32,491 bases of DNA from CAYRPN01 sp964426135 (GTDB lineage: Bacteria; Planctomycetota; Phycisphaerae; Phycisphaerales; Phycisphaeraceae): positions 1 through 32,491 of the forward strand of contig CAYRPN010000060.1 of the NCBI GenBank assembly GCA_964426135.1, given 5' to 3'. A program made the position numbers and the translations under genes. Below the pieces are notes generated by a model. That model did no database searches and was not told the DNA's origin. It saw only the letters and a program-made list of their open reading frames with translations. Below, in pieces: positions 17,053 to 25,665 of the stretch; the stretch's first letter is position 1; the number at the start of each line of letters is the position of its first letter.

Positions 17053-20000
17053 TCATCTACGCCGCTTGTCCCGCCCAGCCTTGCGCCGCGCGTCCGCGAC
17101 GGCGGCGCGGCGTTGCTTGCGGCTCAGATCGCTTTCGCCGCCGGCGCGGTCGGCGGCGTCGATGTCCGCCTCCTGTTCCGCCGAGCCGCGGCCGCCTTCC
17201 AGGGCGCTCGTTGCTTCCTCGTGCTGCGTTTCCTGCTTGGCGTAGACGTTGCGCATCTCCACCTGCGGCGTGAGCTTGGCGCGGAAGATCAAATCCGTCA
17301 CCCGGTCGCGCACGATCTTCTGCATCTGCACGAAGAGCCCGGCGCCCTCGCGCTTGTAGACCACGCGCGGATCGCGCTCGCGGTCCACCACGTTGCGCAC
17401 GCTCACCGAGTCGCGCAATTGATCCATCGCGTAGAGATGGCTCTTCCACGTGTCGTCGAGAATCTGCAGCAGGACGTAACGCTCCAACTGCGTCAGTTCC
17501 GTGCGCAGGAACGCCCGGCCATAAGACACGAGCTTCTCGCGCCGCGTGGCCTCATCGGCGAGATCTTCGGGTTTCGCGTCGACCCCGAAATGCTCCGAGG
17601 CCCAAGTTGCCAGAGCCTGGGCATCGCGATGCTCGGCGATGGCCTTGTCCGCCAGCGCCTCCAGTTTGCCGCCGTGCAGCCACTGCTTCGACTCTGCGAA
17701 CAGTTCCTCGGCAAGCTGCCCGCGCGTGCGGCTGGTGACCTGCTCGGGCGCCCAGGTGATGCCGTAACGCTCGTTGACCCAGGCGCAAAGCTGCGCCACG
17801 GCCCGCGGGCCATCCTGCTGCGCCATGGCGAACGCCCAGTCCAGCGCGAAGTCCACGGGGTATTCGATCTCGCGCTTCGTGTACGCCTCGCGCGCTTTGT
17901 TAAGCAGTTCCTGTGCCACTTGTTCCTTGAGCAGGCCCGCGAGTTTCTCCGGCTCCGGCTCGAGGTTGAACTTCTGCTTCGCCCATTCGCACAGTTGCCG
18001 CTGCGGATAGTGCGGAACCAGGAACTTCTCGACGCCGTTGAGATCCTTCTTCTCGATCTGCTGGTGCGCGGTCTCGATCAGCTTGATCTTCACATCGTCG
18101 ATGCTCATCTGCCGGAGGTGATTCTGCGTGAGGTTGACGTTGAACTTGCTCATGGCCCAACTGCTGAGGCCGCGCAAGTCCCATTCCTCCTTCGGCACGT
18201 CGTTGCTCATGTATTCACCGAGCGTGGTTTCCACGTCGATCGTGGCTTCCGCGCGGGCATCGGCGCGAATTTCGTCGATCAGCGCCTCGGCCTTGGTGTC
18301 GCGCAGCTTGGATGCATCCACGCTGACGCCCAGCGTTTCGCGGCACCATTCGGCGATCTGGATCGGGAGGTAATCCTTGTCGAGGTAGGTGTCGATCGCG
18401 TCCTGCACACTGTCGCCGATGTAATCGAAAATGATCTGCTCGATGCGGTCGCCGCCGAGCACTTCCTGGCGCACGGAATAGAAGCCGTTGCGCTGGTGCT
18501 CCATGACTTCGTCATAGTCGACGAGGGATTTACGAATCTCGAAGTTGCGTTCCTCCACCTTGCGTTGGGCCCGCTCGACGCTCTTGGTGAGCCAGCGGTG
18601 CTCGATCGCGTCGCCTTCCTTCATGCCGAGCTTGGAAAGCGTCTTGAGCACGAGCTGGCCGGCGAACATCTTCATCAGGTCGTCCTCGAGGCTGATGAAG
18701 AATCGCGATGAGCCTCGGTCGCCCTGGCGTCCCGCGCGGCCGCGCAGCTGGTTGTCGATGCGGCGTGATTCGTGCCGCTCGGTGCCCACGATGTGCAGGC
18801 CGCCCATTTCCTCCACGCTGGTGAACACGCTCAGCCGGTGCGAGAGGAAATCAGGCACCTTGTCGAGTTCCGCGATGCACTGCTCGGCGGTGAGCTTCGA
18901 TGCTTTTTCCTCGCCCAACTGCGAGTTCTTGCCGACCCAGTGCCGCATCAGGCCGAGCTTGATGTCGGCATCGGACATGGCGTCGGCGTCCTTGTCCTTC
19001 AGGTTCAGCACGGTCTTCGCCTGGTGGCGGTAGGAGAGCAGAATGAGCTCCGCGTCGGGCATTTCCGGCTTCGCCTGCTTGGGCAGCATGTTGCGCATCT
19101 GCCAGTGCCGCACCAGCGCGGCGCGGTCGACGGGTTTGAGCTTGATGTCCGTGCCGCGGCCGGCCATGTTGGTGGCGATCATCACCGCGCCCAGGTCGCC
19201 GGCGTTCTCGACGATGTGGGCTTCGCGCTCGTGCTGCTTGGCGTTGAGCACCTCATGCGGAATGCCGTAGCGCTTGCGCAGAAGCTCCGCGAGGAACTCG
19301 CTCTTCTCCACGCTGGTCGTGCCCACCAGGACGGGCCGGCCAAGATCGTGCTTGCTCTTGATTTCCTCGAGGATCGCATCCCATTTGTCCTTGACGGAAA
19401 GGAAGATCAGATCCTCTCGATCCACGCGCACCACCGATACGTTCGTCGGAATCGAGACCACTTCCAATTTGTAGATTTCGTTGAACTCGTTCGCCTCGGT
19501 CAGCGCGGTGCCGGTCATGCCGGCGAGCCGCTTGAACAGGCGGAAATAGTTCTGGATCGTGACGGTCGCGATCGTCTGCGTCTCCTGTTTGACGGTGACG
19601 CGCTCCTTCGCCTCGACCGCCTGGTGCAGACCGTCGGACCACTGCCGGCCGACCATTTTTCGGCCCGTGTTCTCGTCGACGATGATGACCTCGTCAGCCT
19701 CCACCATGTAATCGCGGTCGCGCTGGTACACGGCATGCGCCCGGATTGCGTTTTCCAGCAGGTGCGGCATGTCCATGTTCGCGCCGACGTAGAACGAGCC
19801 GATGTTCGCCACGCGCTGCGCTTCGGACACGCCCTCGTGCGTCAGGTGCGCGGCCTTCTTTTCGCGCTCCACTTCGTAGTACTGCATGTGCTTGTCGCGG
19901 GCCTCGGTGAGCTTGGGCAGTTCCTCGTCGCGCAGGCGCACCATCTCTTCGCGCATCTTCGGCACGGCGGCCTTGTCGCGGGTGTTGCGGATGTCGCCTT

Positions 20001-21078
20001 CGATGCCCTTGATGCGCATCTCCGTCTGTTTCACCTTGGCGTCGGCGTTGTCCCAGTCGCGCTGCTTCTGCATGAGGTGGCGGGCGAGCTGGTCGGCCAG
20101 GCCGTAACGCGGGGCGCCTTCGGTGGCGGAACCGGAAATGATCAGGGGCGTGCGGGCTTCGTCGATGAGAATGGAGTCCACTTCGTCGATGACGGCAAAA
20201 TCGCGATGCTTCTGCACCTGCTCATTCGTGGTGAGCTTCATGTTGTCGCGCAGGTAGTCAAAGCCGAACTCGCTGCACGTGCCGTACACGACATTGCATC
20301 GATAGGCCTCGGCTTTGCGCTGCGGGTCCTGCATGTGCTGCGGGTGAATGGCGCCGACATGCAGGCCCAGGTGGTAGTAGAACGGGAAGACCCAGTCGCG
20401 GTCGCGCTGCACGAGGTAGTCGTTGACGGTCACGACGTAGCACTGCAGTTTCTCCAGAGCGGCCAGATAGCATGCCAGCGGAGCGACGATGGTCTTGCCT
20501 TCACCGGTCTTCATCTCGGAAATCTTGCCTTCCGAGAGCACGGTGCCGCCGATCAACTGCACATCGAACGGCCGGGCGCGGAACGGCGGCTTGCTCAGGG
20601 GGAACAGTGCCCTGACGGCCTCATAAAGCGCGGGGGCGATTTCCACCTGCATCCACGCGGGCACCGGGTCCCAGTTGTGATGGACGCTGGAATGCTGCGA
20701 GCAGCCAAGCACCGCCAGCGGCTCGACGGCGGCGAGCTTGGCGAACGACTCGTCGTAGAGTTTCCGCGCCGGCGCGGGCAGCACGGCAGGATCGAACTTG
20801 TGGGCGGGGTTGAAGATGTTGCGGATGCCCACGGAGCGATCCATCACCTCGCGCGCCACGGCCAGCGCCTCGGGGCGAATGGCGTCGGGCGATTCGCCCT
20901 TGACGATGCGTTCCTGGAACGCCGAGGTCTTGGCGCGCAACTCGGCATCCGTGAGCTGGCGCATCTGGGATTCCAGCGAGTTGATCAGCGCGACTTTGGC
21001 AAAGTAGCGCTTGACGAGGCGGTCGTTGCGGGTGCCGAAGATTTTGCGGATGAGGTTGCCGACGAAGGGAATGGCCAT
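17053..21078 (-). CDS. secA: Preprotein translocase ATPase SecA, extended form
   Basis: SecA drives post-translational export through SecYEG by ATP hydrolysis. The protein has 1341 residues (E. coli 901). The ATG at 21078 has AAAGG about 8 bases upstream. Seen in order: SecA start (IRKIFGTRNDR), Walker A MKTGEGKT (189-196), DEVD box (298-301) with DEARTPLIISG, TGT segment AGMTGTALTEA, MAGRGTDIKL, and GGLHIVGTERHESRRIDNQL with LRGRAGRQGD. Three enlargements stand out: a Lys/Glu-rich, probably coiled-coil segment at about 330-410, an insertion of about 110 residues between MAGRGTD and the GGLHIVG block, and five tandem repeats in the helical region (about 908-1190, DNA 17520-18357). The normal scaffold segment (LLQILDDTWKSHLYAMDQLR) follows. 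The tail is acidic then strongly basic and lacks the zinc-binding cysteine motif. Only one secA is seen here. Confidence 0.97.
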   Translation of the reverse strand: MAIPFVGNLIRKIFGTRNDRLVKRYFAKVALINSLESQMRQLTDAELRAKTSAFQERIVKGESPDAIRPEALAVAREVMDRSVGIRNIFNPAHKFDPAVLPAPARKLYDESFAKLAAVEPLAVLGCSQHSSVHHNWDPVPAWMQVEIAPALYEAVRALFPLSKPPFRARPFDVQLIGGTVLSEGKISEMKTGEGKTIVAPLACYLAALEKLQCYVVTVNDYLVQRDRDWVFPFYYHLGLHVGAIHPQHMQDPQRKAEAYRCNVVYGTCSEFGFDYLRDNMKLTTNEQVQKHRDFAVIDEVDSILIDEARTPLIISGSATEGAPRYGLADQLARHLMQKQRDWDNADAKVKQTEMRIKGIEGDIRNTRDKAAVPKMREEMVRLRDEELPKLTEARDKHMQYYEVEREKKAAHLTHEGVSEAQRVANIGSFYVGANMDMPHLLENAIRAHAVYQRDRDYMVEADEVIIVDENTGRKMVGRQWSDGLHQAVEAKERVTVKQETQTIATVTIQNYFRLFKRLAGMTGTALTEANEFNEIYKLEVVSIPTNVSVVRVDREDLIFLSVKDKWDAILEEIKSKHDLGRPVLVGTTSVEKSEFLAELLRKRYGIPHEVLNAKQHEREAHIVENAGDLGAVMIATNMAGRGTDIKLKPVDRAALVRHWQMRNMLPKQAKPEMPDAELILLSYRHQAKTVLNLKDKDADAMSDADIKLGLMRHWVGKNSQLGEEKASKLTAEQCIAELDKVPDFLSHRLSVFTSVEEMGGLHIVGTERHESRRIDNQLRGRAGRQGDRGSSRFFISLEDDLMKMFAGQLVLKTLSKLGMKEGDAIEHRWLTKSVERAQRKVEERNFEIRKSLVDYDEVMEHQRNGFYSVRQEVLGGDRIEQIIFDYIGDSVQDAIDTYLDKDYLPIQIAEWCRETLGVSVDASKLRDTKAEALIDEIRADARAEATIDVETTLGEYMSNDVPKEEWDLRGLSSWAMSKFNVNLTQNHLRQMSIDDVKIKLIETAHQQIEKKDLNGVEKFLVPHYPQRQLCEWAKQKFNLEPEPEKLAGLLKEQVAQELLNKAREAYTKREIEYPVDFALDWAFAMAQQDGPRAVAQLCAWVNERYGITWAPEQVTSRTRGQLAEELFAESKQWLHGGKLEALADKAIAEHRDAQALATWASEHFGVDAKPEDLADEATRREKLVSYGRAFLRTELTQLERYVLLQILDDTWKSHLYAMDQLRDSVSVRNVVDRERDPRVVYKREGAGLFVQMQKIVRDRVTDLIFRAKLTPQVEMRNVYAKQETQHEEATSALEGGRGSAEQEADIDAADRAGGESDLSRKQRRAAVADARRKAGRDKRRR

Positions 21079-21134
21079 GGAGATGCCTTTGACTTGGATT
21101 GCAGGTGAAACGGCTGAAACGCGGAGTTTCGTAG

Positions 21135-21267
21135 GGTGGGAATTGCCCACCACGGTCGGCATGGCGCGCGATCATCGCAGTGCAACGATCGGCGACAGCC
21201 GTGGAAGGAATAGCGTGGGTTGATGGATGGAAGGCCCGGCAAGCTGGGCGAGGGCAAGCTGGGCGAG
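21135..21267. repeat. Small hairpin and tandem 15-mer upstream of secA
   Basis: The 210-bp gap between secA and the next gene holds a hairpin, GGTGGG (21135-21140) with CCCACC (21146-21151), and two tandem copies of a 15-base unit based on GCAAGCTGGGCGAG (21239-21252 and 21254-21267). I see no convincing secA promoter. The tandem unit looks like simple slippage. Confidence 0.45.
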
Positions 21268-21288
21268 ATTGAGCGCCAGCAGAAAGGA

Positions 21289-21669
21289 TCAGGCGCGCGG
21301 CGGAGGCAGATCGGTGAGGAAATCGCGCACCGGCGCGGCCGGGGGGCCGGCGAGCGTGTCGGTTGCTGACGCGGTGACATCAGCGTTGAGGCTGATGGCG
21401 AAGCTCGATGCGAACAAAGTTGCAACGATGCACTTCACATCGGAAGTCCGTCCGTTCACCCGGCTGCGCACTTGACGGGCGGCGTCAGTGAGACGGCTGA
21501 GCCACTGGCCCAGGGATTCGCCGTCGGCGAGTTTGCGCACATCCATCGCCCGGCCGGCGTTAAGCATGACCGCCGCCACCGTGACATCCGCCGCCGAGGA
21601 AAGCGACAACAGCACCGCCGCCGCCATGACGGCTGTCGGCATACCGGGTTGAAGTTTGCGCAGCTTCAC
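21289..21669 (-). CDS. Small exported protein of unknown function
   Basis: A 126-residue protein I do not recognise. The N-terminus (KLRKLQPGM, then PTAVMAAAVLLSLSSAADVTVAAVML) could be a signal peptide or anchor. The middle, GQWLSRLTDAARQVRSRVNG, is a predicted amphipathic helix, and the end is Ala/Pro/Thr-rich. Support for a real gene is mainly the good promoter at 21678-21707, which would place the RNA start at about 21670, at the GTG start codon itself. An ATG at 21642 is an alternative start. It precedes secA on the same strand by 210 bp. Moderate confidence only. Confidence 0.5.
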   Translation of the reverse strand: MKLRKLQPGMPTAVMAAAVLLSLSSAADVTVAAVMLNAGRAMDVRKLADGESLGQWLSRLTDAARQVRSRVNGRTSDVKCIVATLFASSFAISLNADVTASATDTLAGPPAAPVRDFLTDLPPPRA

Positions 21670-21677
21670 TGAAGAGT

Positions 21678-21707
21678 ATTATCGACGGGGTGGGGGCGGT
21701 GGGTCAA
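21678..21707 (-). promoter_or_regulatory. Sigma70-type promoter of the small exported protein gene
   Basis: On the minus strand TTGACC (21707-21702) and GATAAT (21683-21678) are separated by 18 bases; each matches the consensus at five of six positions. The GTG start codon at 21669 lies eight bases beyond the -10 box, so the transcript would have no or almost no leader. Confidence 0.6.
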
Positions 21708-21768
21708 GTCGTGCCTGATTTGACTCGGTGACTGCATTAGAGGACGAGGCTCCTGTGATTCGCCTCGG

Positions 21769-21795
21769 AAATTGAAAATTGACAATTTTCAATTT
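21769..21795. repeat. AT-rich palindrome
   Basis: AAATTGAAAATTG (21769-21781) and its exact complement CAATTTTCAATTT (21783-21795) flank a single A: a perfect 13-bp inverted repeat in an otherwise GC-rich sequence. It lies between divergent genes, about 75 bp before the creatininase-family gene. It could be an operator, a cruciform-prone site or a repeat element. Confidence 0.7.
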
Positions 21796-21870
21796 CAAAT
21801 TGCGGATGTCACAATGCACGCGCTGGTCGGCCCTTGGCTTGCAACCACCTCCTTATAACGCCGTTTCCCC

Positions 21871-22665
21871 ATGCACACCGCCCGCCCCTTCATCCTGCAC
21901 GAAGCGACCTATCGCCAGCTTCTGGACTTGAAACCCAACGTCGCGGTGCTGCCCTGGGGCGCGACCGAGGCCCATAACTATCACATGCCGCACGGCACCG
22001 ACGTGATCGAGGCCACCGCGCTGGGCGAAGCGGCGGTGACTAAGGCGAGCACGCTGGGCGCCCGGTGTGTGCTTCTGCCGACCGTGCCCTTCGGCAATAA
22101 CAACACGCAGCTCACGCAGGTCGCCACGATCACCATGCGCACCGCGACGCAGCTCGCTGTGCTGCACGACGTCGCCGAGTCGCTGGTGAAGCAAGGCATC
22201 GATCGCCTGGTCCTGCTGAACTTTCACGGCGGCAATGAGTTCAAGCCGCTGATCCGCGATGTCATGCTCGATCTGCCCATCTTCATCGTGCAGGTGCATG
22301 GCTATCAGCTTGCTCCCGCTGCGAAGAAGCTGCTGGCGAATCCGACGGGCGATCATGCGGATGAGTTCGAAACCAGCCTGCTGCTGCACCTGACACCGCA
22401 GTGGATGGCGCCGCTGAACACGGCGGGCGATGGCGCCATGACGCGAAGCGAGATCCCCGCGATCACCGGTACACCGGGCGTCTGGTCGCCGCGCGACTGG
22501 CAGAGCGCCACGAAGGACACCGGCATCGGCGATCCGCGGCAGGCGACGGCGGAGAAGGGCAGGCGGATTTTCGCAATGCTCGTGGATGCGCTGACGCCGG
22601 TGCTGGTGGAGCTATCGAATGCGAAGCGCGGGCAATACCCGTTTGTCATTCGTGAATGGAAGTAG
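21871..22665 (+). CDS. Creatininase (creatinine amidohydrolase) family protein
   Basis: A 264-residue protein of the creatininase/MftE-like amidohydrolase family. The metal-binding block LPWGATEAHNYHMPHGTD supplies Glu33, His35 and Asp44; NFHGGN gives His119, and GDHADEFETS supplies further acidic residues including Glu165. Family members hydrolyse cyclic amides, or act in cofactor and peptide maturation (MftE, FAPy deformylase), so the name creatininase is only a family label. No signal peptide is visible, so it should be cytoplasmic. No ribosome binding site precedes the ATG; TATAAC (21854-21859) lies eleven bases upstream. The YncE-like gene follows 51 bp downstream on the same strand. Confidence 0.9.
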   Translation: MHTARPFILHEATYRQLLDLKPNVAVLPWGATEAHNYHMPHGTDVIEATALGEAAVTKASTLGARCVLLPTVPFGNNNTQLTQVATITMRTATQLAVLHDVAESLVKQGIDRLVLLNFHGGNEFKPLIRDVMLDLPIFIVQVHGYQLAPAAKKLLANPTGDHADEFETSLLLHLTPQWMAPLNTAGDGAMTRSEIPAITGTPGVWSPRDWQSATKDTGIGDPRQATAEKGRRIFAMLVDALTPVLVELSNAKRGQYPFVIREWK

Positions 22666-22716
22666 GGCGATCGGATCGCCGTTCGACAGATGAAAGTTTT
22701 CCCAGGGAGGTTCCTC

Positions 22717-23796
22717 ATGCGTTTCATCGCCGTCGCCTGTGTCCTTTTCTTTTGCGCACTCAGCGCCGCTGCCGAGCCTGAGCCCGGGGTGAAGCGCTAC
22801 CTTTATCTCACCACGCCTGACGGCGCGCAGGGCGGCGGCAGCGGGAGCGGCATCCTGGTGTACGACATCGACGACGGCCACAAACTCGTTCGCCGCATCG
22901 ACGTTCCCAACATGAAGGAGGGCGTGCGCGGCGTGAATGCCTGCGCCAAGACTGGTCGGCTCTACTTCACCACCAGCAAGAAGCGCCTGGGCTGCATCGA
23001 CCTGAAGACCGACAAGATTCTCTGGGAGAAGGTCTACGACGCCGGCTGCGATCAGGCAGGCATCACGCCTGACGGCAAGAAGCTCTACGTCGCCACGGGT
23101 TTCTGGGACAAGGCCAACGCCTGGATGGTGATCGACGGCATGACCGGCGACGAGTTGAAACGCATCCCCGTGAAGTCTTCCACGCACAACACCATCGCCA
23201 GCCTCGACGGCACGCTCCTTTTCGGCGCGGCGCACAACCGCTTCTACATCATCGATGTGAAAACCGATGAGATTCTGCGCGAGGTCACACCGGTGTCCGG
23301 CGGGCATTTCCCATTCACCGTCAAGAGCGACAACTCCATCGCTTACATCAGCTGCGCCTCGCATGTGGGCATGGATGTCGTCGATATCAAGGCCGGCAAG
23401 GTGCTGCATCGCGTGCTGGCGGACAACGGACAGATCAGGCACCGCACGCATGGAGCGGGGCTGACGCCCGACGAGAAGGAAGTCTGGCTCAGCGATCAGG
23501 ACGGCAAGAAGCTGTTCATCTTCGACGCCACTGTGATGCCGCCCGTGCAGGTGGACAAGGTGGACCTGTCCGCCGGCGGCCACGGCTGGGTGGCGTTCAG
23601 CCTGGACGGACAATTCTGCTGGCCCCACACGCCGGACGTGATCGATGTGCAGACCCGCAAGATCGTGGCGACGCTGAAAGACGAGCGCGGCAAGCCCTTC
23701 TCCAGCTCGAAAATGATCGAGGTGCAGTTCAAGAACGGCGAGGTCTTCCGCTGCGGCGATCGCTTCGGCGTGGGTCGGGCGACGAAGATCAATTGA
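22717..23796 (+). CDS. Secreted YncE-like beta-propeller protein
   Basis: A 359-residue protein. The ATG at 22717 follows GGGAGG with ideal spacing and opens a signal peptide (RFIAVACVLFFCALSAAAE). The mature part has repeated strands of the type VYDIDDGHKLVRRIDVP, CIDLKTDKILWEKVY, VIDGMTGDELKRIPV, IIDVKTDEILREVTP and VVDIKAGKVLHRVLA, spaced about 45 residues apart, the pattern of a 40-residue-repeat propeller such as YncE or surface-layer-like proteins. Such domains act as binding platforms; some bind DNA or quinone-type cofactors. Conserved His pairs (THNTIA, RTHGAG, GGHGW) may line the central channel. It may be cotranscribed with the creatininase-family gene. Confidence 0.85.
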   Translation: MRFIAVACVLFFCALSAAAEPEPGVKRYLYLTTPDGAQGGGSGSGILVYDIDDGHKLVRRIDVPNMKEGVRGVNACAKTGRLYFTTSKKRLGCIDLKTDKILWEKVYDAGCDQAGITPDGKKLYVATGFWDKANAWMVIDGMTGDELKRIPVKSSTHNTIASLDGTLLFGAAHNRFYIIDVKTDEILREVTPVSGGHFPFTVKSDNSIAYISCASHVGMDVVDIKAGKVLHRVLADNGQIRHRTHGAGLTPDEKEVWLSDQDGKKLFIFDATVMPPVQVDKVDLSAGGHGWVAFSLDGQFCWPHTPDVIDVQTRKIVATLKDERGKPFSSSKMIEVQFKNGEVFRCGDRFGVGRATKIN

Positions 23797-23823
23797 CACT
23801 GTTTAAGTCGATGGCGGTAGAAT
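23793..23823 (+). promoter_or_regulatory. Promoter of the prepilin-like gene
   Basis: TTGACA (23793-23798), a perfect -35 box, and TAGAAT (23818-23823) are 19 bases apart. The -35 overlaps the stop codon of the YncE-like gene. Transcription should start near 23830, leaving a leader of about 107 bases before the ATG at 23937. Confidence 0.6.
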
Positions 23824-23936
23824 GGCGCAAGAGTGGGGCAACTCTTCCGGGACAACACTTGCCGGGACGACATGCAGCAGTCGATTTTCAAGTCGCCTTC
23901 CATACGAGCGGCAATTCTGCTCTGCAAACTCACGCC

Positions 23937-24722
23937 ATGCACGTTCGCCGTCACATCGCGCACGGATTCACGCTGGTCGAGATGCTCGTCGTCGTGGCAA
24001 TCCTCGCGCTGCTGATTTCGCTGCTGCTGCCGACTCTGGGCGCGGCTCGCGACGAGGCCCGTGCCGTGCAGTGCGCCGCGCTGCACGGCCAATGGGCCAC
24101 AGCATTCAACTCCTATCGCATGGACAACCGGCAGGTTCTGCCTTTGTTCGCCGACAAATACGATTACACCGGCGCCAACTCGCTTGATGCCGCGACGCTC
24201 TGGTACAACACGGTGGCGCCGTTCATGGGCCTCGAAGCGGTCTCGATCGACGCGTCGGCTGCGACCAAGTCAGCCATCAACGGGCGCAACTACAACGCCA
24301 CCGTCCGTCGCTGTCCGGCCAACAGCGCCGTCTACCTCGGTGTTCACTACGGTGGGTTCAACAGCTCCAAGCCTTCTTACGCGCCGATCAACTACGGCCG
24401 CAATGTCACCAGCGAACCCGCCATCCGATATGCCACGCACCGCGATCGGAATCCCGGCAAGTGGATGATGCTCTGCGACACCAACGCCCACTTCATCTAC
24501 ACGCCCGCAGCGTGGACGCGCGCCGTGGACTGGGATCAGGACGGCGTGCCCGATTCGCATGCGGGCGTCGTGGCCGGCGAGGGAAGCCCGCACTACTACA
24601 ACCGTGGTCGGCCCACGATTCACCGCGGAAGCGGGTCGTATGCGTTTGTCGACAGCCACGTGGAACGCATTTCCTTTGCGGACTGGCTGCGAAACGATCA
24701 CTACATGTGGAAGGGAAAGTAG
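23937..24722 (+). CDS. Prepilin-type cleavage/methylation domain protein (H-X9-D type)
   Basis: A 261-residue pseudopilin-like protein. The class III signal is RRHIAHG|FTLVEMLVVVAILALLISLLLP: prepilin peptidase should cut after Gly10, leaving Phe11 as the first residue with Glu15 at position +5. The C-terminal part has HRGSGSYAFVDSHVE, with His229 and Asp239 as the H-X9-D motif of the planctomycete prepilin-processing-associated family (in which D-G is the usual ending; here it is D-S). Large planctomycete genomes carry many such proteins, of unclear role, probably in secretion or surface assembly. No other pilus gene lies in this window, so the partner machinery is elsewhere. Confidence 0.9.
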   Translation: MHVRRHIAHGFTLVEMLVVVAILALLISLLLPTLGAARDEARAVQCAALHGQWATAFNSYRMDNRQVLPLFADKYDYTGANSLDAATLWYNTVAPFMGLEAVSIDASAATKSAINGRNYNATVRRCPANSAVYLGVHYGGFNSSKPSYAPINYGRNVTSEPAIRYATHRDRNPGKWMMLCDTNAHFIYTPAAWTRAVDWDQDGVPDSHAGVVAGEGSPHYYNRGRPTIHRGSGSYAFVDSHVERISFADWLRNDHYMWKGK

Positions 24723-24751
24723 TGTCATTGCCACTCGGCGGCTGGCGCGTC

Positions 24752-25639
24752 TCACCCGGCGGCTGATGCATTCACGATCGCCCAGGCCACATCCATCGCC
24801 TGCCGGTTAATGCGCACATCGTGGACGCGAAAGATTTTCACACCTTTCGCCACGCCCAGCGTTGTCGTCGCGCAGGTGGCGCCGAGCAGGTCCGTCGGCG
24901 CGGGCACGGAGCCATCCGCGTTCGCGCAGATGGATCCCATGAACCGTTTGCGACTGGCGCCCAGCAGCACGGCGTACCCCGTGGCCGCGAAGCGATCCAG
25001 CGCGGCGAGCAGTCGCAGATTGTGCTCGCGCGTCTTGCCGAAACCGATGCCCGGGTCGATCACGATCTGCGATCGCGGCACGCCGGCGGATTGTGCCGCG
25101 GCCGCACGGTCGGTCAGGTGCTGGAGCAGTTCGGCGACGACATCGCCATACGTGGGATTGTTCTGCATCGTGGCCGGAGCGCCGAGCATGTGCATCAGCA
25201 CGATGGGCGCGTTGCGTTCCGCGGCAAGTGCGAACATGCCGGCATCCTCCCGCCCGGCGGAGATGTCGTTGATCACGCCTGCCCCCGCATTCAGAGCGGC
25301 TTCGGCGACGGCGGCCTGCGTCGTGTCGATGCTGATCGCCACACGCGCGCCGAACTCGCCAAGCCCATCGAGTTCCTGACGCAGTTTTCTGATCACAGGC
25401 TCCGTGCGGCGAATCTGCTCGTCAGTCGCGACGCGCTGAGCGCCGGGCCTTGTCGATTCGCCGCCCACGTCGATGAAATCCGCGCCATCGTGCGCCATTC
25501 GCAGTCCGTGCGCGACGGCGGTGTCGACGTCGGCGTGCTTGCCGCCGTCGCTGAAACTGTCAGGCGTCACATTCAGGATGCCCATGATCCGCGGGCGGTC
25601 GAGGCGCATTTCCCGGGCATGAGGAAGGTGGAGATTCAT
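24752..25639 (-). CDS. folP: Dihydropteroate synthase
   Basis: FolP condenses 6-hydroxymethyl-7,8-dihydropterin diphosphate with 4-aminobenzoate in folate synthesis; it is the sulfonamide target. The 295-residue protein has the two DHPS signatures MGILNVTPDSFSDGG (19-33) and DFIDVGGESTRPGA (54-67), then SIDTT (103-107), INDISAG (123-129), MHMLG, IDPGIGFGKT (194-203) and GASRKRFMG (227-235). Length fits the family. The ATG at 25639 is set by the position of the first signature; a much longer open frame upstream runs antisense through terC and is not coding. There is no ribosome binding site, but TACACT (25651-25646) sits six bases before the ATG, so leaderless translation is possible. It diverges from terC. 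Confidence 0.97.
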   Translation of the reverse strand: MNLHLPHAREMRLDRPRIMGILNVTPDSFSDGGKHADVDTAVAHGLRMAHDGADFIDVGGESTRPGAQRVATDEQIRRTEPVIRKLRQELDGLGEFGARVAISIDTTQAAVAEAALNAGAGVINDISAGREDAGMFALAAERNAPIVLMHMLGAPATMQNNPTYGDVVAELLQHLTDRAAAAQSAGVPRSQIVIDPGIGFGKTREHNLRLLAALDRFAATGYAVLLGASRKRFMGSICANADGSVPAPTDLLGATCATTTLGVAKGVKIFRVHDVRINRQAMDVAWAIVNASAAG

Positions 25640-25665
25640 GCGGGCAGTGTAGCGAGGCAAGCCGC

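Noticed and set aside
18772..21108. Long open frame of 778 codons on the + strand antisense to secA
   Set aside because: It mirrors the codon structure of secA in a GC-rich sequence and its product is His/Val/Arg-rich without any domain. SecA on the other strand is unmistakable.
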